Position numbers and translations under genes: made by a program. Under the pieces are notes generated by a model. That model worked only from the letters and a program-made list of their open reading frames with translations. It did no database searches and was not told the DNA's origin. Shown here in pieces: positions 1 to 6,592 of a DNA stretch of 6,592 nt. Origin of the DNA: an uncultured Bacteroidota bacterium (GTDB lineage Bacteria; Bacteroidota; Bacteroidia; Flavobacteriales; UA16); the NCBI GenBank assembly GCA_902535565.1, contig CACAUH010000067.1, positions 1 through 6,592 on the forward strand, written 5' to 3'. Position 1 is the stretch's first letter; every line of letters begins with the position of its first letter.

Positions 1-2147
1 GATCGTCGGAGGGCGGACCATTTGGAGACATGATTCCGGGTCTGCATCTCTTGCTCATCCAATGCGTCAAATCGCATCATGCGGCGGTTGTCCGGGTCAT
101 TGCCTCCGACGTCGGCATATTCATCGCCTTGGTAAATGCACGGCACACCCGGCATGGACAGGTTGAATGCAGTGAGCATCCGCATAGCCATGTGTCCTCG
201 TGTGCCATCCCGATCAATTTGTCGCGTCCAGCCTGCCAGCTTGTGGTCTTCGCCCCACTTCACTGTTCCCTCGGCCAATGATGCGAAGCGAGGCCGGTCT
301 TGGTTACCTGTGATGGTGCCCATGAGGTGGTGGGCGCCATAGGTGTCCAAACCTTCCCGCGCAACGCGCACCAAGTCCTCAACACCGCCCTCATCCTTGC
401 CAAAGGCGATGATGGCCTTGTCGTACAAGTTGAAGTCAAATTGAGCATCGAGCATGCCGGTACCCAAATAACTCGATATGAGATCTGGGCTTCCATAAGT
501 TTCCCCAATCTGAAAAATTCGCCGTTTTGGTGCTTGCGATGCGTTCTTGATTTTTTGGGTCAGGCGACGCCAAAAAACGAGCGGGATGTGTTTGGTGGCA
601 TCGTGTCTGAATCCGTCGATGTCCGTTTCCTTAACCCACCAAAGTGCGCTGTCCGTCATGGCCTCGTAGACCTCCTTTTTGCGGAGATCGAGGGTGGGCA
701 AAAATGTGTCGAACCAAGTGGTGAGACGCTGGTCATCCCACAGTTGGGTGTTTTCGGTACCGTCTGGCAGATACAGCGAGGTGGCCCATTCAGGGTGTGC
801 TTTGAACAGGGGATGTTCCTCGTGGACGTGGTTGGCGACATAGTCGAGTATGAAATTCATATCGCGATCGTGGGCCGCGTCGATGAGCCGATTGAATTCT
901 GATTGGGTCCCGAATCGGGGGTCGAGCTCGGTATTGGAAACCGGCCAATAACCATGATACCCACTGAAACGGCTGGTTACATCTGTCGAAGGGTCCTGCC
1001 AGAAACCGTACGCCACGTTTGGATTTCTGGTCAGAGGTGAGACCCACATTGCGGTCACACCCAGTTCTTCGAAATACCCCTCCTCGAGAGCGTCGAGTAT
1101 GCCTTCTAGGTCGCCTCCGTGGTCGTTGGAGCGCGGGTGTATGGAAGGGTCGTCTACCGGTTGATCATTGTCTGGGTTGGCGTTTCGAAATCGATCGACC
1201 ATCATGAAATACAGAATCTGCGCCTCCCAATCAGTGCGCTCGAGCAAACCCGGGTTCATGACGGGAATGCCGTCAAACAAGGGGATGCGAATTTCCGCGC
1301 TTGGATTGCCTCCACCGGTGGCCCACAACCGAAGGTCAGTTCGACCGGCGCCATAGGCTGCGGCTGGAATCCGGACGAGTCCAGTGCCATCGGCACCGAG
1401 GGAGCTTGCCGTGTAAAGCTGGTTTTCCCACCATGCCCAGACCCTTGCGCCAGGCGTGCCAACCAGCCGAACATCGTGAACTTGATTGCCCCCGAATCCG
1501 ATGGCGGATAGTTTAGTTGACACAGTTTCTCCCGGCACGATGATGAGGGAGTTGTAGCCTCCGAATCCATTGTCTATTTGGTTCGGGTTTGCGGGGTCTG
1601 ATGTTTCCATGCCGTCCACGACGAGCTGGTAGGGGTGCTGGCCCACACTGAGGGGAAGGTCGATGGACCGGGTGCCGTTGGGTTGCAGAATCAATGGGTG
1701 GCTTGTCCTGGACCACCCGTTGAACGCCCCCATGATGCGGACATCTGTATGCTCCTGCATACTGCTTGGCAACGTGTAGGTATAGCTTCGCATTTTGGAG
1801 GCAAAGACGGGAACGTGTTCGCTTCGCCCATTATGGCTGATTTGAAGGGCGCCAAACCCCTGATCAGGCTGCGTGGAAATCCAAACACCAGGTTGCCCCT
1901 TCGCCTCATTGATTTCCAGGAATGCGCCTTGGCCCCAGGAAGAAATCCAAGCGACAGAGTCCGGACTGTAAACCGGGCAGAAATCAGTCAGTGGAATCCA
2001 GGTTGAATCAGGTTCTAAGCGAATGGGCATTGCCCTTCCTGGGATCACAGCTTTAGCGTGGGGGTCTTCACCAGATTCTGAAATGGATGCGCATCCGGTC
2101 AATGTGCCGAGCAACAAGGCGATGGAGAGGGGTGAGCTCAGTCTCAT
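1..2147 (-). CDS. GH13 alpha-amylase-type lipoprotein with N-terminal beta domains; 3' end cut by window edge
   Basis: Predicted to hydrolyse alpha-1,4 glucosidic bonds in starch-like glucans at the cell envelope. The frame is open for 715 codons from ATG 2147 and has no stop before the left edge, so the C-terminus is missing. Residues 1-19 are a lipoprotein signal with lipobox LTGC (Cys19), followed by an acidic stretch (ESGED) that may favour surface display. Residues ~34-117 form a beta-rich module. Residues ~118-206 resemble a CBM48/E-set domain (GAFNGW at 140-145, VVDG at 176-179). Residues ~207-292 look like another beta module. The (beta/alpha)8 barrel begins near 306 with FMMVDRF. GH13 signatures are GYHGYW (396-401), region I DYVANH (435-440), region II GFRHDATKH with nucleophile Asp516, region III QIGET with acid/base Glu549, and region IV GNQD with Asp617. 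Region IV has Gln616 where most GH13 enzymes have His. All three catalytic acids are present, so it should be active. It is the last gene seen in the operon. The exact subfamily and specificity (amylase, neopullulanase or cyclomaltodextrinase) are not settled. Confidence 0.93.
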   Translation of the reverse strand, partial: MRLSSPLSIALLLGTLTGCASISESGEDPHAKAVIPGRAMPIRLEPDSTWIPLTDFCPVYSPDSVAWISSWGQGAFLEINEAKGQPGVWISTQPDQGFGALQISHNGRSEHVPVFASKMRSYTYTLPSSMQEHTDVRIMGAFNGWSRTSHPLILQPNGTRSIDLPLSVGQHPYQLVVDGMETSDPANPNQIDNGFGGYNSLIIVPGETVSTKLSAIGFGGNQVHDVRLVGTPGARVWAWWENQLYTASSLGADGTGLVRIPAAAYGAGRTDLRLWATGGGNPSAEIRIPLFDGIPVMNPGLLERTDWEAQILYFMMVDRFRNANPDNDQPVDDPSIHPRSNDHGGDLEGILDALEEGYFEELGVTAMWVSPLTRNPNVAYGFWQDPSTDVTSRFSGYHGYWPVSNTELDPRFGTQSEFNRLIDAAHDRDMNFILDYVANHVHEEHPLFKAHPEWATSLYLPDGTENTQLWDDQRLTTWFDTFLPTLDLRKKEVYEAMTDSALWWVKETDIDGFRHDATKHIPLVFWRRLTQKIKNASQAPKRRIFQIGETYGSPDLISSYLGTGMLDAQFDFNLYDKAIIAFGKDEGGVEDLVRVAREGLDTYGAHHLMGTITGNQDRPRFASLAEGTVKWGEDHKLAGWTRQIDRDGTRGHMAMRMLTAFNLSMPGVPCIYQGDEYADVGGNDPDNRRMMRFDALDEQEMQTRNHVSKWSALRR

Positions 2148-2162
2148 GGGTCACAAGATGGG

Positions 2163-2189
2163 AAACGCCCGGTTTTGTGCCGGGCGTCT
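2163..2189 (-). terminator. GC-rich hairpin between gene 4 and the amylase gene; attenuator, weak terminator or processing site
   Basis: In the minus-strand transcript the arms AGACGCCCGG and CCGGGCGUUU can form 10 pairs, eight of them perfect and mostly GC, plus one G-U and a closing A-U pair, around the loop CACAAAA. Only three U residues follow before CCC, so this is not a strong intrinsic terminator. It ends 15 nt before the amylase ATG and lies in the only sizeable gap of the operon. That suits a partial terminator, an RNA-processing or stabilising element, or a structure affecting amylase translation. The structure is read directly from the sequence; the role is inference. Confidence 0.6.
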
Positions 2190-2222
2190 TGAGGGGGGCT
2201 TTCAAGGGAAATGGGCACCCTT
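2188..2222 (-). repeat. two short inverted repeats after gene 4
   Basis: CTTGA (2188-2192) and TCAAG (2202-2206) form one 5-bp inverted repeat. AAGGG (2204-2208) and CCCTT (2218-2222) form another, reaching into the gene 4 stop codon. Both have nine-base loops and share bases with each other or with the stronger hairpin beside them, so they could form only as alternatives. They are short enough to be chance. Confidence 0.25.
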
Positions 2223-3102
2223 ATTCGCAAATCAGGATGCCGATACTGTTGGCCGGAGGCGGCCCGGCAAAGGTGTAGCCTGGTTTGGTCACATACCAAC
2301 GGACTCCATTCTCGAGAGGCTCTCCAGTGTAGGGGGTCTGGTCGATGTTGCTCGGGGTGCCGAGGAAGAAGTCTTCCGGGACAAACGTGAACGTGAAAAT
2401 TCCTTGCTCTCCCTCCACCGGCTGCATCCGCAGTTCTGGAAAGGTGCCTGCGTCGAATGGTGTCGAGGGTATTCCGTCATCGCCAAAAGTGTATAGCGTG
2501 AAGGCGTCTGTGCGAGCGGTCAGATGGAGATAAACCTCACTGAGGTTTTGAAGGTCAGGGTTGGTCTCCTGATTGTTGTCGTATGTGAAGGTCACAAAGT
2601 CATCGCCCTCCCTGATTTCTGGAAAGATGCACATCCGGCCATTGCACAGCTGGGGAACAATCGCAACCGTCAGATCTTCTGTTTTGGCTTCGCCACCGAA
2701 TTCTTCTTCGTAGGCGTATCCATTGTCAAACTTGGCGAGACAGGAGATGCCACGAGAGAAAAATGTCGGTCCATCTACCCCGAAATACTCAGTCGGGACA
2801 AATGTGTAACTGTATAGCTTACTGGAGATTTTGGTCATCAACTGGTGATCTTCGCTGTCGCCCCAATCCCCATTCCCATCGACAGGAGCGGAGGGGTTCC
2901 AAATCCAGAGGTAAACGTCTTCGTCTGGATAGGTGTCGAGCATGTCACTCAATCGTTGATCCTGACATTGGGCCAAATCGATGTACAGGGTGCATTCTGC
3001 TTCCGCAGCTGTAGGCGAGGGCAGGATGTAGGCGGCTTGACCTAAAAAACCGAGTGGGAGGCCGGCACAGAGTGTCAGCAGGAGAAAATTCAGTCGGTTC
3101 AT
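2221..3102 (-). CDS. secreted protein with two related beta-type modules, possible alpha-glucan-binding PUL protein
   Basis: Function not established; 293 residues. ATG 3102 is chosen because it overlaps the upstream stop as ATGA and begins a good signal peptide (MNRLNFLLLTLC...). The longer frame up to 3168 would put unlikely sequence before that signal. Cleavage is probably near GQAA (21-24). Cys12 is preceded by Leu, so this is not a proper lipobox and the protein does not look lipid-anchored. Two related modules follow. Module A (~62-148) has VYLWIWNP, then YSYTFVPTEYFG (97-108) and GISCLAKF (118-125). Module B (~189-291) has VYLHLTA, then FTFTFVPEDFFLG (236-248) and GVRWYVTK (266-273). 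The Trp-rich strand of module A (W66, W68, W80) is of the kind that can stack on sugars; module B lacks it. From memory it resembles the Bacteroidota DUF4961-type proteins found in starch-related PULs, which I could not check. Its position suggests a role analogous to SusE/SusF. Confidence 0.85.
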   Translation of the reverse strand: MNRLNFLLLTLCAGLPLGFLGQAAYILPSPTAAEAECTLYIDLAQCQDQRLSDMLDTYPDEDVYLWIWNPSAPVDGNGDWGDSEDHQLMTKISSKLYSYTFVPTEYFGVDGPTFFSRGISCLAKFDNGYAYEEEFGGEAKTEDLTVAIVPQLCNGRMCIFPEIREGDDFVTFTYDNNQETNPDLQNLSEVYLHLTARTDAFTLYTFGDDGIPSTPFDAGTFPELRMQPVEGEQGIFTFTFVPEDFFLGTPSNIDQTPYTGEPLENGVRWYVTKPGYTFAGPPPANSIGILICE

Positions 3103-3596
3103 TGTGGGATGCGATTGAATGTGAAGGCGTAGATGACCGTCTCGAGGTATGCGCCTCCCTCTCCACAACTACGTCGGTACTCGATGGTCATCTGGTCATC
3201 GTACGGCCTGACGGTTGTGCCCAAGTTGTATTCGAGGGTGTCACTGTTGCTCATCAATTGGAGAAAGGTGGGGAAGCTGGGGTCATCGAATGACCAGATC
3301 CCGCCTTCCCCGAAGTACTCGCGGCCCATCTCTTGGACAATGCTATAGCTGTCGTCCTCGTTGAAAATCAGCCGCAACGGGGCGACGCCGTCTTGGATGT
3401 AAAGATGACTGAGGTCTAGCGTTTGTTTCAGTGGGTTGTTGAGGTCCTGCTGAGAAAAAGAGGCCAGCTCCCATGTGCCGAGAAAACCAGCCCGTTTGTC
3501 TATCGGGTCTCCGAGCTCTCCGGTGATTTCCCGCTTGCAACTGGTCAGGAAGAGGGCCAGTGTCAATAGAGGAAAGAGGGTGTTTTTGAATGTCAT
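3099..3596 (-). CDS. small lipocalin-like lipoprotein (DUF5004-like), function unknown
   Basis: A 165-residue envelope lipoprotein of unknown function. ATG 3596 is preferred over an upstream in-frame start at 3713, because it begins directly with a signal peptide ending in lipobox LTSC (Cys20) and does not overlap susD. The mature part opens with GFLGTWELASF (38-48), the Gly-x-Trp start typical of lipocalin-like beta barrels. It continues with alternating hydrophobic strands such as LRLIFNEDDSYSI (74-86), GIWSFDD (99-105) and MTIEYRR (136-142), and ends in AFTFNRIPQ. The size and pattern recall the Bacteroidota DUF5004/lipocalin-like families; this is recognition from memory, not a search result. 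It lies 19 nt after susD and its TGA overlaps the next start codon, so it is very probably co-expressed with the glycan-uptake proteins. A ligand-binding or assembly role is only a guess. Confidence 0.85.
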   Translation of the reverse strand: MTFKNTLFPLLTLALFLTSCKREITGELGDPIDKRAGFLGTWELASFSQQDLNNPLKQTLDLSHLYIQDGVAPLRLIFNEDDSYSIVQEMGREYFGEGGIWSFDDPSFPTFLQLMSNSDTLEYNLGTTVRPYDDQMTIEYRRSCGEGGAYLETVIYAFTFNRIPQ

Positions 3597-3615
3597 GGGG
3601 GTCAATCCGATGGGG

Positions 3616-5046
3616 TTAGAGGCATCCGCCTTCGTCATTGAGAATGAACCCCGCCGCCGTGGTGGAGGAGTTCGGGAATTGGAGAAGGGATCCTGGGCAA
3701 TCCCAGGGCGCACCGCGTGTGGTTTCGTCTTCTCCCATGACGCCGCGCAATTTGGCCTGGTCCAGTTCCCATCCTTCGCAGAGGGTTTCCTTTAGGTACT
3801 CCTCGCGTGCGGCAGCCAAAACAGCAGCAGCATCAGATGCGGGGTCAAGGTCATTGAGGTCAGCCCCAAAGGCGCGGTCCCGAATGGTGTTGACATCACC
3901 TATTGCGACGGAAAGGTCACCGCCTTGGAGGGCCACGGCCATGGCCCGCATCAGGTGCAGGCCGGTGAGGTGAATGATGGGCACATTGAAGAACTGCTTG
4001 TCATCGAATCGGGTAACCTTGTGGGTCACGCCATCGCTGTTGATCCAGTTTCCTCTGTCATCTGCGGCATTGAGGGAAAACAGGTTCACGATGTCCTCGC
4101 TGAAGGTCAGCTGCGGATTTAGGTTGTTGTCCTGCCGGAAATTGTCGCGAAAGGCATAACTGCGGTCATTGAGCAGGCTGTCCCCGTCAACAGCAAAGTA
4201 TCCGCCGGTGATGCCAAACACGGTTTCTGTATTGATGAGATCACCGGCGAGGACGCTGTCACTTCCGGCTTCGAATCGATCGAGATCATCGTCCAGTTGG
4301 AAGCGACCGCTAGAAATGATGCGCTCACACTCTGCTTGGGAGCTTGCCCAATCTTGTCGCAAAAAGTGGATGTGGGCCAGAAATCCGCTTGCAGCCAAAC
4401 TTGAAGCATAAGGGCCGTTCTCATCGGGGAGGTTGGCCTTTGCAAATTCCAAATCAGCGATGACTTGACTGTACACTTGGGCAACGGTAGCACGGGGAGA
4501 GGGAGGTTCAACAGCATCTAATCTCAAGGGCACACCCAAATGACTGTTGTCAGCGGTGTATCCGTAGGGGTAGCCCCACATTTTGACGAGATACCAATGA
4601 CAGACTGCCCGGACGAAGCGGGATTCAGCCTCCAAACGCAGGCGGGTGGACGCTTCCAATCCGTTTACCAGGTCGAAGCTTTCGACCACCACATTGGCCC
4701 GGTAAATGGCGTAGTAGAAGTCGGTGTAGAGTCCACCTGTGGTGGGGGTGAAGAAATTCGTCTCTCGGTTCCATACCGCCGTGTAGTCCAGACTGGAGTA
4801 CGGGCGGGCCATGTTGTTGGTCAATAGCTCTGCGATGCTTTGTTGGCGACCATTTAAGACGTTGGCAAGAACGTCATAGTTGGAGTTGAGCATCCGTTGG
4901 AGGTCGTCCGCCGTTTGTATCGCATCCTCGGCGAGGATGACGTCCCCTGGTTCGAACTCCAATTGCTTGTCACAACTGGCGAAAAGAAGGGGCAACGCAA
5001 AGGCCAATGCGACCATCCGAGAAGAAGGGGGGTGAAAACGCTTCAT
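3616..5046 (-). CDS. susD: RagB/SusD-family outer-membrane glycan-binding lipoprotein
   Basis: Surface lipoprotein that binds glycan and acts as the lid on the SusC transporter encoded just upstream. It is complete at 476 residues, slightly short for a family that usually runs about 500-550. The signal peptide ends in lipobox FASC (Cys25), followed by an acidic stretch. Family hallmarks are the N-terminal helix SNYDVL (55-60), YYAIYRANVV (111-120), the central helical segment ESRFVRAVCHWYLVKMWGYP (141-160), the later helix HLMRAMAVAL (364-373), VNTIRDRAFG (385-394), and EEYLKETLCEGWELDQAKLRG (415-435), which matches the usual ER-x-EL-x-FEG-x-R-x-DL region. That last match is imperfect: LCEGWELDQ stands where FEG-x-R-x-DL is common, and LTGLHLMRAMA (360-370) replaces the usual RLAE-type helix. 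The start codon is 6 nt after the susC stop, with no Shine-Dalgarno sequence. Substrate cannot be read from SusD itself; starch is inferred from the amylase. Confidence 0.95.
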   Translation of the reverse strand: MKRFHPPSSRMVALAFALPLLFASCDKQLEFEPGDVILAEDAIQTADDLQRMLNSNYDVLANVLNGRQQSIAELLTNNMARPYSSLDYTAVWNRETNFFTPTTGGLYTDFYYAIYRANVVVESFDLVNGLEASTRLRLEAESRFVRAVCHWYLVKMWGYPYGYTADNSHLGVPLRLDAVEPPSPRATVAQVYSQVIADLEFAKANLPDENGPYASSLAASGFLAHIHFLRQDWASSQAECERIISSGRFQLDDDLDRFEAGSDSVLAGDLINTETVFGITGGYFAVDGDSLLNDRSYAFRDNFRQDNNLNPQLTFSEDIVNLFSLNAADDRGNWINSDGVTHKVTRFDDKQFFNVPIIHLTGLHLMRAMAVALQGGDLSVAIGDVNTIRDRAFGADLNDLDPASDAAAVLAAAREEYLKETLCEGWELDQAKLRGVMGEDETTRGAPWDCPGSLLQFPNSSTTAAGFILNDEGGCL

Positions 5047-5052
5047 CTTGAA

Positions 5053-6592
5053 TCAGAATTGAAGGTTGATGCCAAGGGTAAACGCTCGCTCTTGAGGCGG
5101 TGTCAGGTAAGTCACGTTGGGGCTCATGTTGCGGTCTTGGGCGTTCTCAAAGTCGCGAACCACTTCAGGATCCAAGCCGGGGAAGTTTGTGATGGTGAAC
5201 AGATTGGTCACGCTCGCATTGATGCGGAGGTTGCGCGCCGCGTGGGGGCCTTCTCCCACAACGGGTATGGTGTAGCCCAAGGTCAGGTTTCGCAAGCGCA
5301 GGTAGCTGGCATCAAAAACAAATAAACTGGTGTTCCACCAAGGGAAACCACTCGGCAGACCGTATGTGGTCTCGTCGAGGGTAAGACGAGGGAACGTGGA
5401 TTCATCACCTGGTTGCCGCCACCGATCCAATATCTCGGTTCGCATGTTCCAACTGCTGACCACACCCAATTGACGTTTGGAGGAGCTGTCAAAGATTTTG
5501 GCGCCATAGCTGAAGGTGGCGAGGGCCCGAAGGTCCCAGTTTCTCCAGCGAAAGGAGTGGGTCATGCCGCCCACGAATTCGGGCAGACCGTCCCCGACGT
5601 ATTGCCGTTCGTTGTTGTCGTAATCAAAGGTCTCGTTGCCCGCCCGATCCAGATATACGGGCAATCCAGTTTCACTGTCTACATGGGAAAACTCCATGAG
5701 ATAAAAGCTCCCGACTGGACTTCCCGGAATAACCCGGCTGTCGTTGGTCCCGCCGCTCACCGCATCTGGGGTGTAGTTGCCAATGCTTTCAAGCTCGTTG
5801 TAGTTCCGGGCGAAGTTCAGCTCGGTAGTCCACTGAAATTCACCGATTAGGTTGCGGCTTTTGATGGAGAACTCTACGCCTCGATTGAGGATTGTGGCCA
5901 CATTGTCCCAACGGTTGGTAAATCCCGTACTCGGCGGAGTCGAAACATTCATGATGACATCCTTGGACCGCTTGTTGTAATAGGCGATCTCCGCGGTGAC
6001 CCGGTCATTCCAAAGCCCGACTTCGAGGCTGGCGTCTACCGTTCGACTGGTCTCCCAACGTAAGTTCGGGTTGGCTGGTTGAAGGGGGAACAGGATGGGT
6101 TGGCCATTATAAAGAATGCCGTTGTCTGCCGCGCTATAGGTGCCGAATCTAGCGTAGTCGGGCAGCGCTGCATTTCCCGTTTGCCCCCAACTGGTCCTCG
6201 CCTTCAGAAAGCTCACCTGTCCACTTTCGAACCAAGGTTCGTCGCTGACGACCCAACCGGCACTTAACGAGGGGAAGAATCCATATCTATAGTTCCTGCC
6301 AAAGCGACTGGAACCATCCACCCGGGCCGTGGCCTGAAAGAAGTAACGGTCTTTGAGGGTGTAGTTGGCCCGGCCGAAGTAGGACAGGAAGCTGTGCTGT
6401 GAGGGGTTGTTAACGGTCACCTGACCATTGGCCACCTCCAACAGGCTGTCATTGTCGAAAATGGGCCCCGTGACATCCCCAAACCCAATGCCGTATCCGT
6501 AACTGTCTGTGCGCTGGAATTCAGATCCAGCAAGGAGACCCAAGGAGCTGAACTCGGTCAGGTCCATTTTGTAATCGGCCGTCAGGCTGTAG
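5053..6592 (-). CDS. susC: SusC/RagA-family TonB-dependent outer-membrane transporter, C-terminal half only
   Basis: Outer-membrane barrel that imports oligosaccharides using TonB energy, with SusD as its lid. Only the last 512 complete codons are present. The frame stays open to the right edge, so an internal Met at 6567 is not the real start. Full-length family members are around 1000 residues, so the signal peptide, carboxypeptidase-like domain, plug and TonB box are outside the window. Counting from Met 6567, barrel hallmarks are ARVDGSSRFG (81-90), YGFFPSLSAGW (95-105) and LKARTSWGQTGN (121-132). Further on come NLRWETSRTVDASLEVGLW, SYLRLRNLTLGYTIP and LRINASVTNLFTITNFPGLDPEV. The protein ends in LGINLQF with the aromatic final residue expected for barrel insertion by the BAM complex. 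It ends 6 nt before susD, the standard pair arrangement. No frameshift is visible in the part seen. Confidence 0.96.
   Translation of the reverse strand, partial: YSLTADYKMDLTEFSSLGLLAGSEFQRTDSYGYGIGFGDVTGPIFDNDSLLEVANGQVTVNNPSQHSFLSYFGRANYTLKDRYFFQATARVDGSSRFGRNYRYGFFPSLSAGWVVSDEPWFESGQVSFLKARTSWGQTGNAALPDYARFGTYSAADNGILYNGQPILFPLQPANPNLRWETSRTVDASLEVGLWNDRVTAEIAYYNKRSKDVIMNVSTPPSTGFTNRWDNVATILNRGVEFSIKSRNLIGEFQWTTELNFARNYNELESIGNYTPDAVSGGTNDSRVIPGSPVGSFYLMEFSHVDSETGLPVYLDRAGNETFDYDNNERQYVGDGLPEFVGGMTHSFRWRNWDLRALATFSYGAKIFDSSSKRQLGVVSSWNMRTEILDRWRQPGDESTFPRLTLDETTYGLPSGFPWWNTSLFVFDASYLRLRNLTLGYTIPVVGEGPHAARNLRINASVTNLFTITNFPGLDPEVVRDFENAQDRNMSPNVTYLTPPQERAFTLGINLQF

Noticed and set aside
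1..4. Window begins with GATC, as at a restriction-cut clone end
   Set aside because: A four-base match at the edge is easily chance and says nothing about biology.
300..902. 200-codon open frame on the plus strand
   Set aside because: It is antisense to the GH13 catalytic core, which holds the conserved motifs, and its translation shows no recognisable domain or signal.
2148..2220. Separate promoter for the amylase gene
   Set aside because: I found no Bacteroidota-type TAnnTTTG box with an upstream TTG in the gap, so there is no sequence support for one.
3103..3168. Longer start for gene 4 (22 extra residues)
   Set aside because: The extension is polar and Arg/His-rich, precedes an obvious signal peptide, and lies inside the upstream gene; ATG 3102 fits better.
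3597..3713. Longer start for gene 3 (39 extra residues)
   Set aside because: It would overlap the end of susD and bury the lipoprotein signal peptide internally.
4897..5325. 142-codon plus-strand open frame spanning the susC-susD junction
   Set aside because: It runs antisense across two well-supported genes and shows no protein family pattern.
5413..5850. 145-codon plus-strand open frame opposite susC
   Set aside because: It shadows a clear SusC barrel frame, and its translation has no family features.

Overview
The window looks like part of a polysaccharide-utilisation locus (PUL) of a member of the Bacteroidota. The evidence is an adjacent SusC/SusD outer-membrane pair, three proteins with lipoprotein signal peptides, and start codons with no Shine-Dalgarno sequence, as is usual in that phylum. 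I cannot place it below phylum level. The moderately GC-rich composition suggests an environmental lineage rather than a gut Bacteroides, but that is only an impression.

All five genes lie on the minus strand and read from right to left as one compact unit. They are: (1) the C-terminal half of a SusC-type TonB-dependent transporter, cut by the right edge (5053-6592); (2) a complete SusD-type glycan-binding lipoprotein (3616-5046), 6 nt downstream; (3) a small lipocalin-like lipoprotein (3099-3596), 19 nt downstream; (4) a secreted protein with two related beta-type modules (2221-3102), overlapping gene 3 by an ATGA junction; (5) a multidomain GH13 alpha-amylase-type lipoprotein (1-2147), 73 nt downstream and cut by the left edge. 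The only real intergenic gap, before the amylase, holds a strong GC-rich RNA hairpin.

The inferred job is capture and breakdown of starch or a related alpha-glucan. The lipid-anchored amylase would cut the polymer, the SusD lid and SusC barrel would import the oligosaccharides, and genes 3 and 4 occupy the place where classical Sus operons carry the glycan-binding proteins SusE and SusF. The substrate is inferred from the GH13 enzyme alone. The promoter, the first half of susC and any regulator lie outside the window, as do the amylase C-terminus and whatever follows it.

The least-described parts are genes 3 and 4, especially the duplicated module in gene 4. I saw no RNA genes, CRISPR, mobile elements or frameshifts. 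There is no gene-free stretch over 300 bases.
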